DNA of 64,000 nt from Pithys albifrons albifrons (lineage: Eukaryota > Chordata > Aves > Passeriformes > Thamnophilidae), in the NCBI RefSeq assembly GCF_047495875.1, contig NC_092474.1, positions 12,774,155 to 12,838,154 of the forward strand, written 5' to 3'. Shown here piece after piece: positions 33,593-45,384 of the stretch. The position numbers were made by a program, and so were the translations under genes. The first letter of the stretch is position 1. Each line of letters opens with the position of its first letter. The notes under the pieces were generated by a model that saw only the letters and a list, made by a program, of their open reading frames with translations, ran no database searches and was not told the DNA's origin.

Positions 33593-34134
33593 ATGGGATG
33601 CAGTGCCAGGCACAGGGAGCACCTCCAGGGCTCACCCTCAGCAGAGCATCATCTCCATGCTTTTTAATTCATGTTCTGATCCCAGAGTGATTTTTCAACA
33701 CTTATTAGATAAACAAGGGAACTCATCAGAAAAGTGCACCAAATATTACTCATTTTCTGAAATCATTCTGAGTGAAATTTAAACACGGGGAGAAAAAAGA
33801 TTGTGCCATAAAATGGGGTTTTTTTCCAAATAAACCACTCTGAAAACGGTAGGTAATGACAACCTCCTGATCACCCCAATCCCTTCTCCATATTGAACTT
33901 CCTCTGAAATGATAAGCAAAAGAGCTTTTAGAATTCCTGCCTTTTTCCTAGCACAGATCTCAGGAGGAGAGCACAACACCCTCATCAGACACTGTTTGTC
34001 ACACATTATTATTCCCTACTAAATTGCAGGGAATGACCAGGTATCCAGGGAATTGTTATTTCCATATCATGGACCATCTGTAATTTGAATACTTTTAAAA
34101 GAGGCCAATATAAATACAGTGCAGTGCCTTATAA
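33593..34134. other. Single-copy spacer, no gene seen
   Basis: Mostly AT-rich sequence between two tandem arrays. Nothing supported. Confidence 0.5.
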
Positions 34135-34305
34135 ATATATAAACCTCTGCAATTATTCCCCCTCATTTTTATAAACCTCTGCAATAATTCCCCCTTATAT
34201 TTATAAACCTCTGCAATAATTCCCCCTTATATTTATAAACCTCTGCAATAATTCCCCCTTATATTTATAAACCTCTGCAATTATTTCCCCTTATATTTAT
34301 AAACC
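34135..34305. repeat. AT-rich minisatellite, ~31-bp unit, 5 copies
   Basis: The unit is TATAAACCTCTGCAATAATT followed by CCCCCTTATATT. The first and last copies are divergent. Confidence 0.95.
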
Positions 34306-34794
34306 TCAAAGTCTTCCAGGTCTTACCAACAGGAAAGCCCCAGTGTCACCTCTCAGAGATGAACATCTGTAGGGTTTGGACACATCCCCTGCAGAACTGA
34401 GTGGGGAGACTGTGGAAGCTCCTGCAGATCTTCAAACTTTTCCTTACCAATCTTTTCCCTGCTGGGTATGAGGAATAAAACTGTTATTTCAGTGTCTGGA
34501 TTTTTTTATGAAGGCAGTTAATAGCTATGAATTCCTTCTCTCCCTTTTCCTTTCCAGACACAGGGATGCTGCACAAGGAGTGACCTGTGGGAATGCACAG
34601 CAATGAGTGGCTGAGCTGCTCCAGGGAGGGTTTTTATGTGACCCCTGGAATGCTGTTGCTCCTGCAGACTAAACAGATGTGATTCACTGCAGAGTGAGGG
34701 TGTTCAGCTCCCAGCCAGGATCTGATGGGAATTCCCACAGCATTCCACACCCATGGCCATTCCCTGCTGCCCCCAGCCCAGACTGGCAGGGACA
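34306..34794. other. Single-copy spacer, no gene seen
   Basis: Mixed sequence. The last ~100 bp may be a decayed first copy of the following array. Confidence 0.45.
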
Positions 34795-35925
34795 GAGCCC
34801 CAGTCCTGCCCCTCTGAGGGTGCTGCACAGGCAGCATCACTGAGCTCTGAGGTTCCACAGCCATTCCCCAGCTTCTTACTCTGCAGTTATTGGGGTTATT
34901 CCCTGCTTAGGCCTCTCTGATGGCTCTCCCAAGTCCAGCTTTGCTGGGATAGAGCCCCAGTTCTGCCCCTCTGAGGGTGCTGCATCACTGAGCTCTGGGG
35001 TTCCAGAGCCCAGGTTGTCACTCTCCAGTTATTGTGGGTTATTCCCAGAGTGCCTGATCCTGCTCAGGCCTCTCTGATGGCTCTCCCAAGCCCAGCCTGG
35101 CAGGGACAGAGCCCCAATCCTGCCCCTCTGGGGCAGCACAGGCAGCATCACTGAGCTCTGGGGTTCCACAGCCATTCCCCAGGTTCTAACTCTCCAGTTA
35201 TCGTGGGTTATTCCCAGGCTGCCTGACCCTGCTCAGGCCTCTTTGATGGTTCTCCCAAACCCAGCCTGGCAGAGACAGAGCCCCAGTCCTGCCCCTCTGG
35301 GGGTGCTGCACTGACAGCATCACTGAGCTCTGGGGTTCCACAGCCATTCCCCAGGTTCTCTCCAGTTATCCTGGATTATTCCCAGAGTGCCTGACCCTGC
35401 TCAGGCCTCTCTGATGGTTCCCCCAAGCCCTGCCTGGCAAGGACAGAGCCCCAGTCCTGTCCCTCTGAGGGTGCTGCATCACTGAGCTCTGGGGTTCCAC
35501 AGCCATTCCCCAGGTTCTCTCCAGTTATCCTGGATTATTCCCAGGCTGCCTGACCCTGCTCAGGCCTCTCTGATGGTTTTCCCAAGCCCAGCCTGGCAGG
35601 GACAGAGCCCCCAATTCTGCCCCTCTGGGGCAGCACAGGCAGCATCACTGAGCTCTGGGGTTCCACAGCCATTCCCCAGGTTCTCTCCAGTTATTCTGGG
35701 TTATTCCCAGAGTGCCTGACCCTGCTCAGGCCTCTTTGATGGTTCTCCCAAGCCCAGCCTGGCAGGGACAGAGCCCCCAATTCTGCCCCTCTGGGGCAGC
35801 ACAGGCAGCATCACTGAGCTCTGGGGTTCCACAGCCATTCCCCAGGTTCTCTCCAGTTATTCTGGGTTATTCCCAGACTGCCTGACCCTGCTCAGGCCTC
35901 TCTCATGGCTCTCCCAAGCCCAGCC
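34795..35925. repeat. Tandem repeat, ~165-bp unit, about 7 copies
   Basis: Each copy has CACTGAGCTCTGGGGTTCCA, CAGCCATTCCCCAGGTTCT, a TTATTCCCAG segment, CTGCTCAGGCCTCTCTGATG and GGGACAGAGCCCC. The CACTGAGCTCT landmark recurs at about 34845, 34986, 35149, 35316, 35471, 35645 and 35811. Spacings vary from 141 to 174 bp through internal deletions. It has the length of a satellite monomer but a small copy number. Confidence 0.93.
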
Positions 35926-36550
35926 CCAGCTCATGGGGGCTCCAGTGACAGAAACTCTGCACCAATCTGTGTGCCTGCAGACAACACTTACTGCCCTGCA
36001 CACACTGGGGTTCCTCTCATGCCACCTGGTTTAGATGAGCTGCTCAAGGTTTGATTTGAGCAGCTGCTCCTCGGAGATGAAGGGCCAGGGTTAACAACTC
36101 CCTCACTGGAAACACTGATGAGTCACTGCAGCCTCCCCAGCACTGAGGGCTGAGCACCCTTTGAACCAGAAATTGCAGTCCCTGCTGAGATTTTCCTGTC
36201 CTGGCACCAGTTTCTCCCAGAAATGTCCATCTGGCTTCCAGCCAAAGCTAAAATAGGCATTTATTAGAGACCAGTTGTGAGGTAGGGGAAGGTGTGGGTG
36301 GAAAATTCAGGACAACAACCACACTCTGTAGGTTTATACCTACAGTGCACCAGGGTCTTCTCCTTTCCCTAATTCAGAAATGTCACAGTTCCCCTCCAGC
36401 CTCTGACCTGACTGAGGATATCATGGGAACCACTGCCCAAATCCCTGGTGAATCCAGGCTCACACACCCAGTGTCCCTGCTGTCCCACCACACAAGGCTA
36501 CCAGGCTGGCTGAGCAGCCAGGCAGGAGATGGTCCTGGAGGATCAAAGCC
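35926..36550. other. Single-copy region, no gene seen
   Basis: Mixed sequence, nothing supported. Confidence 0.5.
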
Positions 36551-37045
36551 TCATGGAATGGGTTGGAAGAACCTTAAAGCCCATCCAGTCCCACCCCTAC
36601 CATGGGCAGGGACACCTCCCACCAGCCCAGGTTGCTCCAAGCCCTGACCAACCTGGCCTTGGACACTCCCAGGGATGGGGCAGCCACAGCTTCTCTGCCC
36701 AACCTGTGCCAGGGCCTGCCCACCCTCACAGGGAAGAATTCCTTCCCAATATCCCATCTATCCCTGCCCTCTGGCAGTGGGAAGCCATTCCCCTTGTCCT
36801 GTCCCTCCATCCCTTGTCCCAAGTCCCTCTCCAGCTCTCCTGGAGCCCCTTCAGGCCCTGGAAGGAGCTCTCAGGTGTCCCTGGAGCCTTCTCTTCTCCA
36901 GGTGACCCCCCCAGCTCTCCCAGCCTGGCTCCAGAGCAGAGGGGCTCCAGCCCTGGAGCATCTCCGGGGCCTCCTCTGGACTCTCTCCAGCAGCTCCACG
37001 TCCTTTTGATGTTCAGGTCCCAGGGCTGGAGGCAGCTCTGCAGGT
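36551..37045 (-). mobile_element. CR1 family B 3' end, longest copy of this family
   Basis: Minus-strand CR1 from the 3' tip (TCATGGAATGGGTTGGAAGA) to GGCAGCTCTGCAGGTC. It extends past the CCTGGAGAAGAGAAGGCTCC region into sequence encoding the end of the RT domain. Truncated at about 37045. Confidence 0.88.
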
Positions 37046-37090
37046 CAATTCCTCCATCCATGAAGGCTGAGATGCTGCTGACCAGAGTAT

Positions 37091-37270
37091 TCCATGGAAT
37101 CATGGAGTGTTTGGGTTGGGAGGGACCTCAAAGCCCATCCAGTGCCACCCCCTGCCATGGGCAGGGAGACCTTCCACTGTCCCAGGGTGCTCCAAGCCCT
37201 GTCCAACCTGGCCTTGGGCACTCCCAGGGATGGGGCAGCCACAGCTGCTCTGGGCACCCTGCTCAGGGTC
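37091..37270 (-). mobile_element. CR1 family B 3' end
   Basis: A second, shorter copy in the same orientation, 45 bp beyond the previous one. The tip is GGAATCATGGAGTGTTTGGG. It ends after GGCAGCCACAGCTGCTCTGG. Confidence 0.86.
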
Positions 37271-38054
37271 CCAGGACTGTCACCCCCAGAGGCAGCCCCT
37301 GCATCCCACCCCTGCTGTCCCTGCTGGGCTGGGGGTCAGGAGGGGACAGGGGAGTCCTGGCACAGCTGCCAAAGTGCCAAACAACAGAGAGGGAAAACAT
37401 CTTTACTGTTACTTTCTTGTTTTATTGGGGGTTTTGTTTTAGTTTGGTTTTTTATTCTCTTGCCCAATCTTGAAAAGAAGGAACAAAGCAGGTAAGGAAG
37501 GACCTCAGTGCTGAAGGCCAGCTCTGCTTCCTGGCAAACCTGCAGGGTCTGTCTGTGTGTCTGTCTGTCTGACCCTCTCTTGATCTGCTGCTATTCTTTG
37601 TGCAGGTGTGGCTTCACCTCCAGGCTCTGATCCCAGGGCTGCAGGAGCTTCTCCTCCAGGCCCAGGGATTTGGGAGCCCACCAAGGGGCTGCTGCTGGTG
37701 CTGCCTCAGCCCCTGTGCCAGGGCTGGGAGGGCAGGGATGGTCCTGCAGGTACCAGGGGCTGGCACCTTCCCCCCACGTTCGCTGCAGGTCATGGATCTC
37801 TGCTCCTGCCCAGATCCCTGAATCCCACATTCCAGGGGGATCAAACACCTCATTCCCAGCTCTGGCAGGGCAAAGAAGCCTCAGCAGGGGCTTGTCCCAT
37901 CCAGCTGCTCAGGGCTCAGGGGTGGGAACCTGAGCTCCAGGCAGGTCTGGGCCTGGGTTTGTGCCTCTGATCCTGACCCTGAGCTGCTGGTGGGGCTTTG
38001 TGGCTCCACATCCAACCACACACTCCTGTGGAGCTCTGGGGTCTCAGCCCACCG
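37271..38054. other. Single-copy region, no gene seen
   Basis: Contains a short GTCTGTCTGTC simple repeat at about 37548-37570. Otherwise mixed, unsupported sequence. Confidence 0.5.
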
Positions 38055-38487
38055 TCCCCTGTCCCAGCTCTGTGGCCTCTGCCCATCCTGCTGAGGGGCT
38101 GTGCCCTCCCCTGGCCCAGCTCTGTGCCCTCTGCCCATCCTGCTGAGGGGCTGTGCCCTCCCCTGGCCCAGCTCTGTGGCCTCTGCTCATCCTGCTGAGG
38201 GGCTGTGCCCTCCCCTGGCCCAGCTCTGTGCCCTCCCCTGGCCCAGCTCTGTGCCCTCCCCTGGCCCAGCTCTGTGGCCTCTGCCCATCCTGCTGAGGGG
38301 CTGTGCCCTCCCCTGGCCCAGCTCTGTGCCCTCCCCTGGCCCAGCTCTGTGCCCTCCCCTGGCCCAGCTCTGTGGCCTCTGCCCGTCCTGCTGAGGGGCT
38401 GTGCCCTCCCCTGGCCCAGCTCTGTGCCCTCCCCTGGCCCAGCTCTGTGGCCTCTGCCCATCCTGCTGAGGGGCTGTGCCCTCCCCA
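38055..38487. repeat. Minisatellite of 23-bp and ~53-bp units
   Basis: GCCCTCCCCTGGCCCAGCTC (23-bp step with TGT) alternates with a longer unit that adds GGCCTCTGCCCATCCTGCTG. The short unit expands inside the long one, a two-level array. Confidence 0.95.
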
Positions 38488-39062
38488 GGTCAGTCAGTGC
38501 TGCCCCAGTCACTTCATCTTCCCTTACACAGTGAGAAAACCCAAAACTCCAGGTGAATTCACACCAGCTCATGTGGTATTTTACAGAGAGCATGACAGAC
38601 AACAAAAGGGACAATTTCCTAAAGCAAAACCACTGTCACAGTCAGGGGAACACCCAGCAAGAAAAGATCTGTTCCCTAAAGTAAGGAATAAATTTTAATA
38701 TGAAGTCCCATCAGCTCAAGGTGGTACCAATTAATCACAACAATTCCCTTGCAGAGTCTTCACATTCTCTGGTTTTTAAATGGTAATTCTTTTCTTACTT
38801 GCTCTTCCAGTGTTGGCACAAAGGAGGTTTAAGGTGATTTTCATCCAAGCTTCAAAAACGGATGTTAAGGGTAGTTTAAAAGAGTTGGGGTTGTTTATTC
38901 CTCTCGGTCCTCCAAGCCAATTCAAATAGTGAAAAGATGATTAAAAACAGCAGCAGTGCCAAATGAACCCCCCTCAGAGGCCAAGGGCACAATGCAGGGA
39001 AGGAGCAAAGGCTTGAATGGGGCCCTTAGCCAAGCCCAGCTGGGTGTGGATCCACCTGCCCA
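38488..39062. other. Single-copy region, no gene seen
   Basis: Mixed to AT-rich sequence between the array and the poly-C tract. Confidence 0.5.
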
Positions 39063-39090
39063 CCCCCCCCCCCCCCCCCCCCCCCCCCCC
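39063..39090. repeat. Poly-C tract, 28 uninterrupted C
   Basis: A pure C homopolymer (G on the minus strand). Real length is uncertain, because such runs are often mis-sequenced or collapsed. The strand pair could form i-motif and G-quadruplex structures. Confidence 0.9.
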
Positions 39091-39619
39091 GAGTGAGCAC
39101 CTTCATCAAATTAAACACTCATTAACTGGGAACAGTCCGGGGCGTTTTTATGAAGATGTCGAGTTAATTGGATTGGAAGCACAGCAGATGCTGAGCATTC
39201 CATCCTAATGCTGGTTCTGCTGCCCCCTGAGCCCACAGATCTGTGTGCGGACACACCAACACCCCTCAGTGGCCAAAGGGCCCAAACCCACCAGCCAAGG
39301 GGGCTCGGGGTGCCCAGGAGCTCAACCCTCAGCAGTTCCCACAGGAACACGGTCCTGGAGCCACAGCAAACTGTAAGGAAAACCTCCTGGAAGATGGCAA
39401 GTCCTTTGGGGCAGGGCTGGGGCACCCACATGCCCTTCCAGGACAGAGCCCTGCCCTGGGCTTGTGCTTTGCTTTGGAAGCATTTTGTGCTTCTGTCTCT
39501 CATTGTGAATGTTTCATGAAACTCCCCTGGCACTTAAATCAAATACAGATCACCCCAGAGGAAACTGCCATGTCCTTCCACCCTGGGAACTGCAATTCCC
39601 TGCAATGCACACTGGACCA
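39091..39619. other. Single-copy region, no gene seen
   Basis: Mixed sequence, nothing supported. Confidence 0.5.
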
Positions 39620-40665
39620 GACCAGAATGCACTCTAAAAGAAATCAGAATGGACTCTAAACCAGATCACAATGCAGATTAAACCAGCCCAGGATGGACTC
39701 TAAAATAACTCAGAATGGACTCTAAAATAACTCAGAATGGACTCTAAATCAGCCCAGAATGGACTCTAAAACCAGCTCAGAATGGACTCTAAAATAAATC
39801 AGAATGGACTCTAAACCAGATCACAATGCAGATTAAATCAGGCCATAATGACCTCTAAACCAGATCACAGTGCACTCTAAACCAGGCCAGGATAGACTCT
39901 AAAATAACTCAGAATGGACTCTAAACCAGACCAGAATGCACATTGAACCAGATCACAATGCAGATTAAACCAGCCCAGAAAGCACTCTAAAACCAGCCCA
40001 GAATGGACTCTAAAATAAATCACAATGCAGATTAAACCAGCCCAGAATGGACTCTAAAACCAGCCCAGGGTGGACTCTAAAATAAATCAGAATGGACTCT
40101 AAACCAGATCACAATGCAGATTAAACCAGGCCAGGATGACCTCTAAACCAGATCACAGTGCACTCTAAACCAGCCCAGAATGGACTCTAAAATAAATCAG
40201 AATGGACTCTAAGCCAGCCCAGAATTCACTCTAAAATAACTCAGAATGGACTCTAAACCAGACCAGAATGCACATTGAACCAGATCACAAGGCAGATTAA
40301 ACCAGCCCAGGATGGACTCTAAAATAAATCAGAATGGACTCTAAACCAGATCACAGTGCACTCGAAACCAGCCCAGAATGGACTCTGAAATAAATCAGAA
40401 TGGACTCTAAAATAAATCAGAATGGACTCTAAGCCAGCCCAGAATGGACTCTAAAACCAGCCCAGAATGGACTCTAAAACCAGCCCAGAATGGATTCTAA
40501 AATAAATCAGAATGGACTCTAAGCCAGCCCAGAATGGACTCTAAAACCAGCCCAGGATGGACTCTAAAACCAGCCCAGAATGGATTCTAAAATAAATCAG
40601 AATGGGCTCTAAGCCAGCCCAGAATGGACTCTAAAATAAATCCAAATGCACTCTAAACCAGATCA
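39620..40665. repeat. AT-rich minisatellite based on GAATGGACTCTAAA, ~20-22-bp units
   Basis: About 50 short units of the form AGAATGGACTCTAAA plus ATAAATC, ACCAGCCC, CCAGATCAC or AGCCAGCCC. Larger blocks also recur, notably the ATCACAATGCAGATTAAACC motif, showing higher-order duplication. In-frame stops are frequent and no long ORF arises. Confidence 0.96.
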
Positions 40666-41427
40666 TTTCTGTCCAACTCTGCCCCAGAACACCAGGAATG
40701 AGACCAAAGCCAGGCCACGTGCCTTGGCAATATGCCCAGACCCACCCGGGGTTGTTGCTGTCACTTCCCCTCAAAAAGAAGTTTTCTACCTCTTTCAGTC
40801 TTCATGTTAAACATCAAGCCAAAAGCCTGTTCTCGACATTGTAAAGCCTCTAAGTGCAATTGCTGTTTGGCAGAAGTTGGGGCAGGTCCCTCATCCTGCT
40901 GGAGGGGAGATGTCACCAGGCTGTTGCTGGGTAATTTCTCCTCCTGAACCCATCCAGGGACAGGAATTCCATGTGGGATCACAGCTCCTCCCAGCTGCTG
41001 AATCAGCTGGCACAGACCTGGCAGGGTCTTTGGGCAGGGAACAAAAGACACAAAGATCTCACACCACAAGAATCCACACATGGACAAGGAGACAGGTCTG
41101 CTTTGTGCAGCTTGCAGAGAAAACTCAGATTTAAGTACTGTAAAACCAGCTCTGAAATAACAAAGCTCCAACAGGGCAGATGCTCATTAATGAAACAACA
41201 GCAAACAATCTCTTGTGTGTCTTGAAGTGACTGTTTTAGCACAGCACAGGTCCCTGCAGAACATCCCCAGACACACCTCCTGCAGCTTCCAAGCTGTGTC
41301 AGCCCATCCCTTCCTCCTCAGTTCCAGCTGATGGGAGTTCCCAGAGCACCCTCAGCTGCTGCTTTGGTTCCTCAGGTTCCAGTGAATCCAACTCTGCCCA
41401 CACTTATGGATGTTGTTTATCACAACT
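40666..41427. other. Single-copy region, no gene seen
   Basis: Mixed sequence. The open frame at 40761-41171 on the minus strand has no domain, and I do not support it as a gene. Confidence 0.5.
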
Positions 41428-42263
41428 GCAGAGGGATCTGGAGAGACTGGAGAGATGGGCTGATTGCAAAGGGATGGAGTTCAACAAGGCCAAGTGCAGG
41501 TCCTGCCCTTTGGCCACCCCAACCCCTGCAGCGCTCCAGGCTGGGCACAGAGTGGCTGGAGAGCAGCCAGGCAGAGGGACCTGGGGGGACTGAGGGACAG
41601 GAAGCTCAACAGGAGCCACCAGTGTGCCCAGGTGGCCAAGAAGGCCAATGGGATCCTGGCCTGGATCCAAACTAGCGTGGTCAGCAGGCCCAGGGCAGTG
41701 ACCCTTCCCCTGGACTCTGCCTTGGGGAGGCCACACCTTGAGTGTTGTGTTCAGTTCTGGGCCCCTCAGTTGAGGCAAGAGATTGAGGGGCTGGAGCGGG
41801 GCCAGAGAAGAGCAATGAGGCTGGAGAAGGGAGTGGAGCACAAGTGCTGTGGGGAGAGGCTGAGGGAGCTGGGGGTGTTCAGCCTGGAGAAGAGGAGGCT
41901 CAGAGGTGACCTCAGCACTGTCTGGAACTGCCTGAAGGGAAGTTGTGGCCAGGTGGGGGTTGGTCTCTTCTCCCAGGCACTCAGCAATAGGACAGGGGGG
42001 CACGATGGGCTCAAGCTCTGCCAGGGGAAATTGAAGTTGGAGAGCAGAAGGAAATTCTTTGCAGAGAGAGTGCTCAGGCATTGGAATGGGCTGCCCAGAG
42101 AGGGAGTGGATTCCCCATCCCTGGAGGTTTTTCAGCTGAGCTTGGCCGTGGCACTGAGTGCCATGATCTGGTAAAGGGACTGGAGTTGGACCAAGGGTTG
42201 GTCTCGATGATCTCGGAGGTCTTTTCCAACCCAATCCATTCTATGATTCTGTTCTATGATTCT
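41428..42263 (+). mobile_element. CR1 LINE family A, long 3' fragment (copy 6)
   Basis: Starts at CAGAGGGATCTGGAGAGACT, just downstream of the RT FADD motif, and runs to the 3' tip with TTCTATGATTCTGTTCTATG. No nested insert. Confidence 0.93.
41464..42174 (+). pseudogene. CR1 ORF2 reverse transcriptase, C-terminal fragment
   Basis: 236 uninterrupted codons read [48 protein letters not shown] and [14 protein letters not shown], ending AMIW and stop. The RT active-site FADD lies upstream of the truncation and is absent, so the product could not be catalytic. The frame matches the fragment at 10296-11122 almost throughout. The lack of stops suggests recent insertion, not selection on this copy. 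Confidence 0.9.
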
Positions 42264-42267
42264 AACT

Positions 42268-42403
42268 CATGGAGTGGGCTGGGTGGGAAAGGCCCTTAAA
42301 GCTCCTCTCTGGTGCCCCTCCCATGCCAGGGACAGCTCCCAGGCTGCTCCAGGTTTATCCAGCCTGGCCCTGGACACTCCCAGGATGGGGCAGACACAGC
42401 ACC
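42268..42403 (-). mobile_element. CR1 family B 3' end, degenerate
   Basis: Minus-strand 3' tip (TCATGGAGTGGGCTGGGTGG, AAGGCCCTTAAAGC) directly abuts the 3' tip of the plus-strand CR1 at 42263. The two elements therefore lie tail to tail. It is more diverged than other family B copies. Confidence 0.75.
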
Positions 42404-43195
42404 AGAACACCAATCCTGCTCTCCCCAGGGCAGAGGAGATCTGAGGGAACCACAGTGACAACCAACCCAGAGCAGGAGGTCCTTAAAACATCAGAGATAA
42501 CTCTGCTTTTGTAGGTAGGAGAGCAAGTGTTAGATGAAAACAGTCAGGACTTCACTGAGTTTATCAAAGCCTTTCATGGACAGCAGGTGAAATGACAGGA
42601 AACACTTCCAGCCCAGTCAAGGTGGGTACACTCACCAAACCCATCTGCTTTTCGTTGCCTCTGCACTCCTACAACAGTGAAAAACCAGGGGGAAACCCAG
42701 GATTATTTACAGCAGTTCTCCTTTCACTGGGATGCTCTGCTTAAATCTGACTGTTGCAAGAGCCTGGCAAAGCTGGGTTTGGAGGCTGGGCCCAACAAGC
42801 AAACAGGATTAACAAAAAGAAATCAGCATTTTCCCCCCTGAGCCAGAACCCAGTGGGTAAGCAGAGCAGAGTGAGCTGATCACCAGGCACAGCTGCTCAT
42901 ACCTGGCACAAGGCAAAGGCAGAAAAATCCTCTGAGTCATCAAATGCAGCTCCTGAATCTGGAAAAGCCTTACAAAAATAAACTTCTACCAAGAAGGGAC
43001 CAGCTTGAGAGGAAAATGCAGTGCAGATAGAGAGATCAGCATTTCAGAACAGAAAAAAAACTATTTCCAGTTTGAAAGGGAAAAGTTTTTTTGGCAAGGC
43101 AACTACTAAATATGTCATGGAGTTAAAAACAGGTTCTCTCCTCGTGGTTTGCTGAGGCAGAAGGAGCAGAGAGAGCCTTTCTGTGTATCAGATGC
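42404..43195. other. Single-copy region, no gene seen
   Basis: Mixed sequence, nothing supported. Confidence 0.5.
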
Positions 43196-43932
43196 TGGAT
43201 AGACTGGAGAGATGGGCTGATTGCAATGGGATGGAGTTCAACAAGGCCAAGTGCAGGTCCTGCCCTTTGGCCACCCCAACCCCCTGCAGTGCTCCAGGCT
43301 GGGCACAGAGTGGCTGGAGAGCAGCCAGGCAGAGGGACCTGGGGGGACTGAGGGACAGGAAGCTCAACAGGAGCCACCAGTGTGCCCAGGTGGCCAAGAA
43401 GACCAATGGGATCCTGGCCTGGATCCAAACTAGCGTGGCCAGCAGGCCCAGGGCAGTGACCCTTCCCCTGGACTCTGCCTTGGGGAGGCCACACCTTGAG
43501 TGTTGTGTTCAGTTCTGGGCCCCTCAGTTGAGGCAAGAGATTGAGGGGCTGGAGTGGGGCCAGAGAAGAGCAACGAGGCTGGAGAAGGGACTGGAGCACA
43601 AGTGCTGTGGGGAGAGGCTGAGGGAGCTGGGGGTGTTCAGCCTGGAGAAGAGGAGGCTCAGAGGTGACCTCAGCACTGTCTGGAACTGCCTGAAGGGAAG
43701 TTCTGGCCAGCTGGGGGTTGGTCTCTTCTCCCAGGCACTCAGCAATAGGACAAGGGGGCACGATGGGCTCAAGCTCTGCCAGGGGAAATTGAAGTTGGAG
43801 AGCAGAAAAAAATTCTTTGCAGAGAGAGTGCTCAGGCATTGGAATGGGCTGCCCAGAGAGGGGGTGGATTCCCCATCCCTGGAGGTTTTTAAGCTGAGCT
43901 TGGCCATGGCACTGAGTGCCATGATCTGGTAA
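43183..43932 (+). pseudogene. CR1 ORF2 reverse transcriptase, C-terminal fragment
   Basis: 249 uninterrupted codons. The first few come from flanking DNA, and CR1 identity begins at LERWADCNGMEFNKAKC. The order of motifs is the same as in the 10296-11122 and 41464-42174 fragments, ending AMIW and stop. FADD and everything N-terminal are missing. One of the least decayed copies in the window. Confidence 0.9.
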
Positions 43933-44016
43933 AGGGACTGGAGTTGGCCCAAGGGTTGGACTCGATGATCTTGGAGGTCTTTTCCAACCCAATCCATTCT
44001 ATGATTCTGTGATTCC
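43196..44016 (+). mobile_element. CR1 LINE family A, long 3' fragment (copy 7)
   Basis: Starts at about the same internal point as copy 6 (near GGATAGACTGGAGAGATGGG) and ends with TTCTATGATTCTGTGATTCC. It is in the same orientation as copy 6, about 0.9 kb downstream, with unrelated flanks. Confidence 0.93.
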
Positions 44017-45384
44017 AGGGGGTGGGAGGGACTCAGTTCTGACCCAAATTAGAAAATCTTTCTGTCTCTCCACATCAGCAGCTTTTCTCACAAACTCCTT
44101 CAACACACCCAGCTCCAGAGAGTCAGAAATCAGAGCAAGTTTCATGTCCTGCTTTAAACAACCCCAAGTGCCCAACTCTGCAGGCCCAGGCACAGACACA
44201 GCTGTTGGTGCTGGGGTAGGGCAGCACTTTTCCTGTGCAAGATTTTGGGTAATTTCTCATCTGTTTGCAAACACACCAAGTGAGTCTCTAAACAAGGGGA
44301 TTTGTAGTAAAAACATGCCCATTTTTGGTTCTTCACAGAACACATTGCTTGACAAGTGTGTTTTTCCTCTTTGTTGCTGTTTCAGAGTTTCCCTTGGTTC
44401 TTTTGGGAGTCGTTTCTCACAGTCCCACACAGTTAGTGTTGACCTTATACTGCTTTGGCCATTAAATTTGGAGATATTGAAATGAAAAAATTAACTAAAT
44501 AAGGCAGGAGCTGAAAACTTAACCCCAGGTGTGACCTGTTGGGGGGAGAAGGGTGTTTGCTCTTGGCTTTGGGTTCCAACTGGGTGTCTCAAGAGGTGTG
44601 AGTTCCAAACCAGCTCTGCCCTCAGGGAGACTCAGGAATCTAAATCTCAATTTCCTTCCATTTTCCTAATAGAGTTTTTGATCCCAAGTTCAGACATGGA
44701 AATTAAAACCATTTCTGAGGAGAAATGTATCAGCTTCAAACCCTGATCCCATCTGAGCTGCAAAATATCCCCAACCTGAAGGGTCTTTCCCCATCCAGAT
44801 GAAAACAGAGTTAAAATGAAGCTGTGGAGTATTTTGAACCAACATCCCTGTTTCAGTTACCCCCAGAAGGTGTCAGAAATGCCAGTGGAAATGCCCTTGG
44901 TGCCCAAACCACCAGATTCCCTCTCAGCTCCTGCAGGTGCTTTGTACCTTCACATCTCTGAAGTAATTTCTGCTTCAGGTTCATTTCCAAAGGAAATGAT
45001 TGGATTTGCAATTAACATTCCCAAGTATTCCTTGTTTCTTGCTAATTATTTACCCAGTGACGAGGCAAGAGCAGCTCTCCAAGCACAGGAACCTGCCCAG
45101 GGGAGGTGGAAGGACAGACCAGCAGCACCAAGAGGCTCCCAAAATGCTGCAGGTCAATGGAAAAAGTTTTGTTTTTTCCCCAACTTCCTTTCAGACTGGC
45201 CTCATATTTCCAAATTTTGCCTTTCCACACAAGATTTCTTGCCCTCTAATCAGTGTCCTTTTGATGCTTTCTTGCCTTCATGTCTGGACAGATTACCAGC
45301 AAACAAAAGCTCCTTTTCCCCTTGCTCTGGAAGGTTTTGGTTGCACAGAATCTCCCCAGGACACAATTCCCAGAGCAGACAGCA
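44017..45384. other. Single-copy region, no gene seen
   Basis: Mixed and AT-rich sequence. The plus-strand open frames at 44816-45505 and 45000-45449 run into the following array, have no recognisable domain, and are not supported as genes. Confidence 0.45.
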
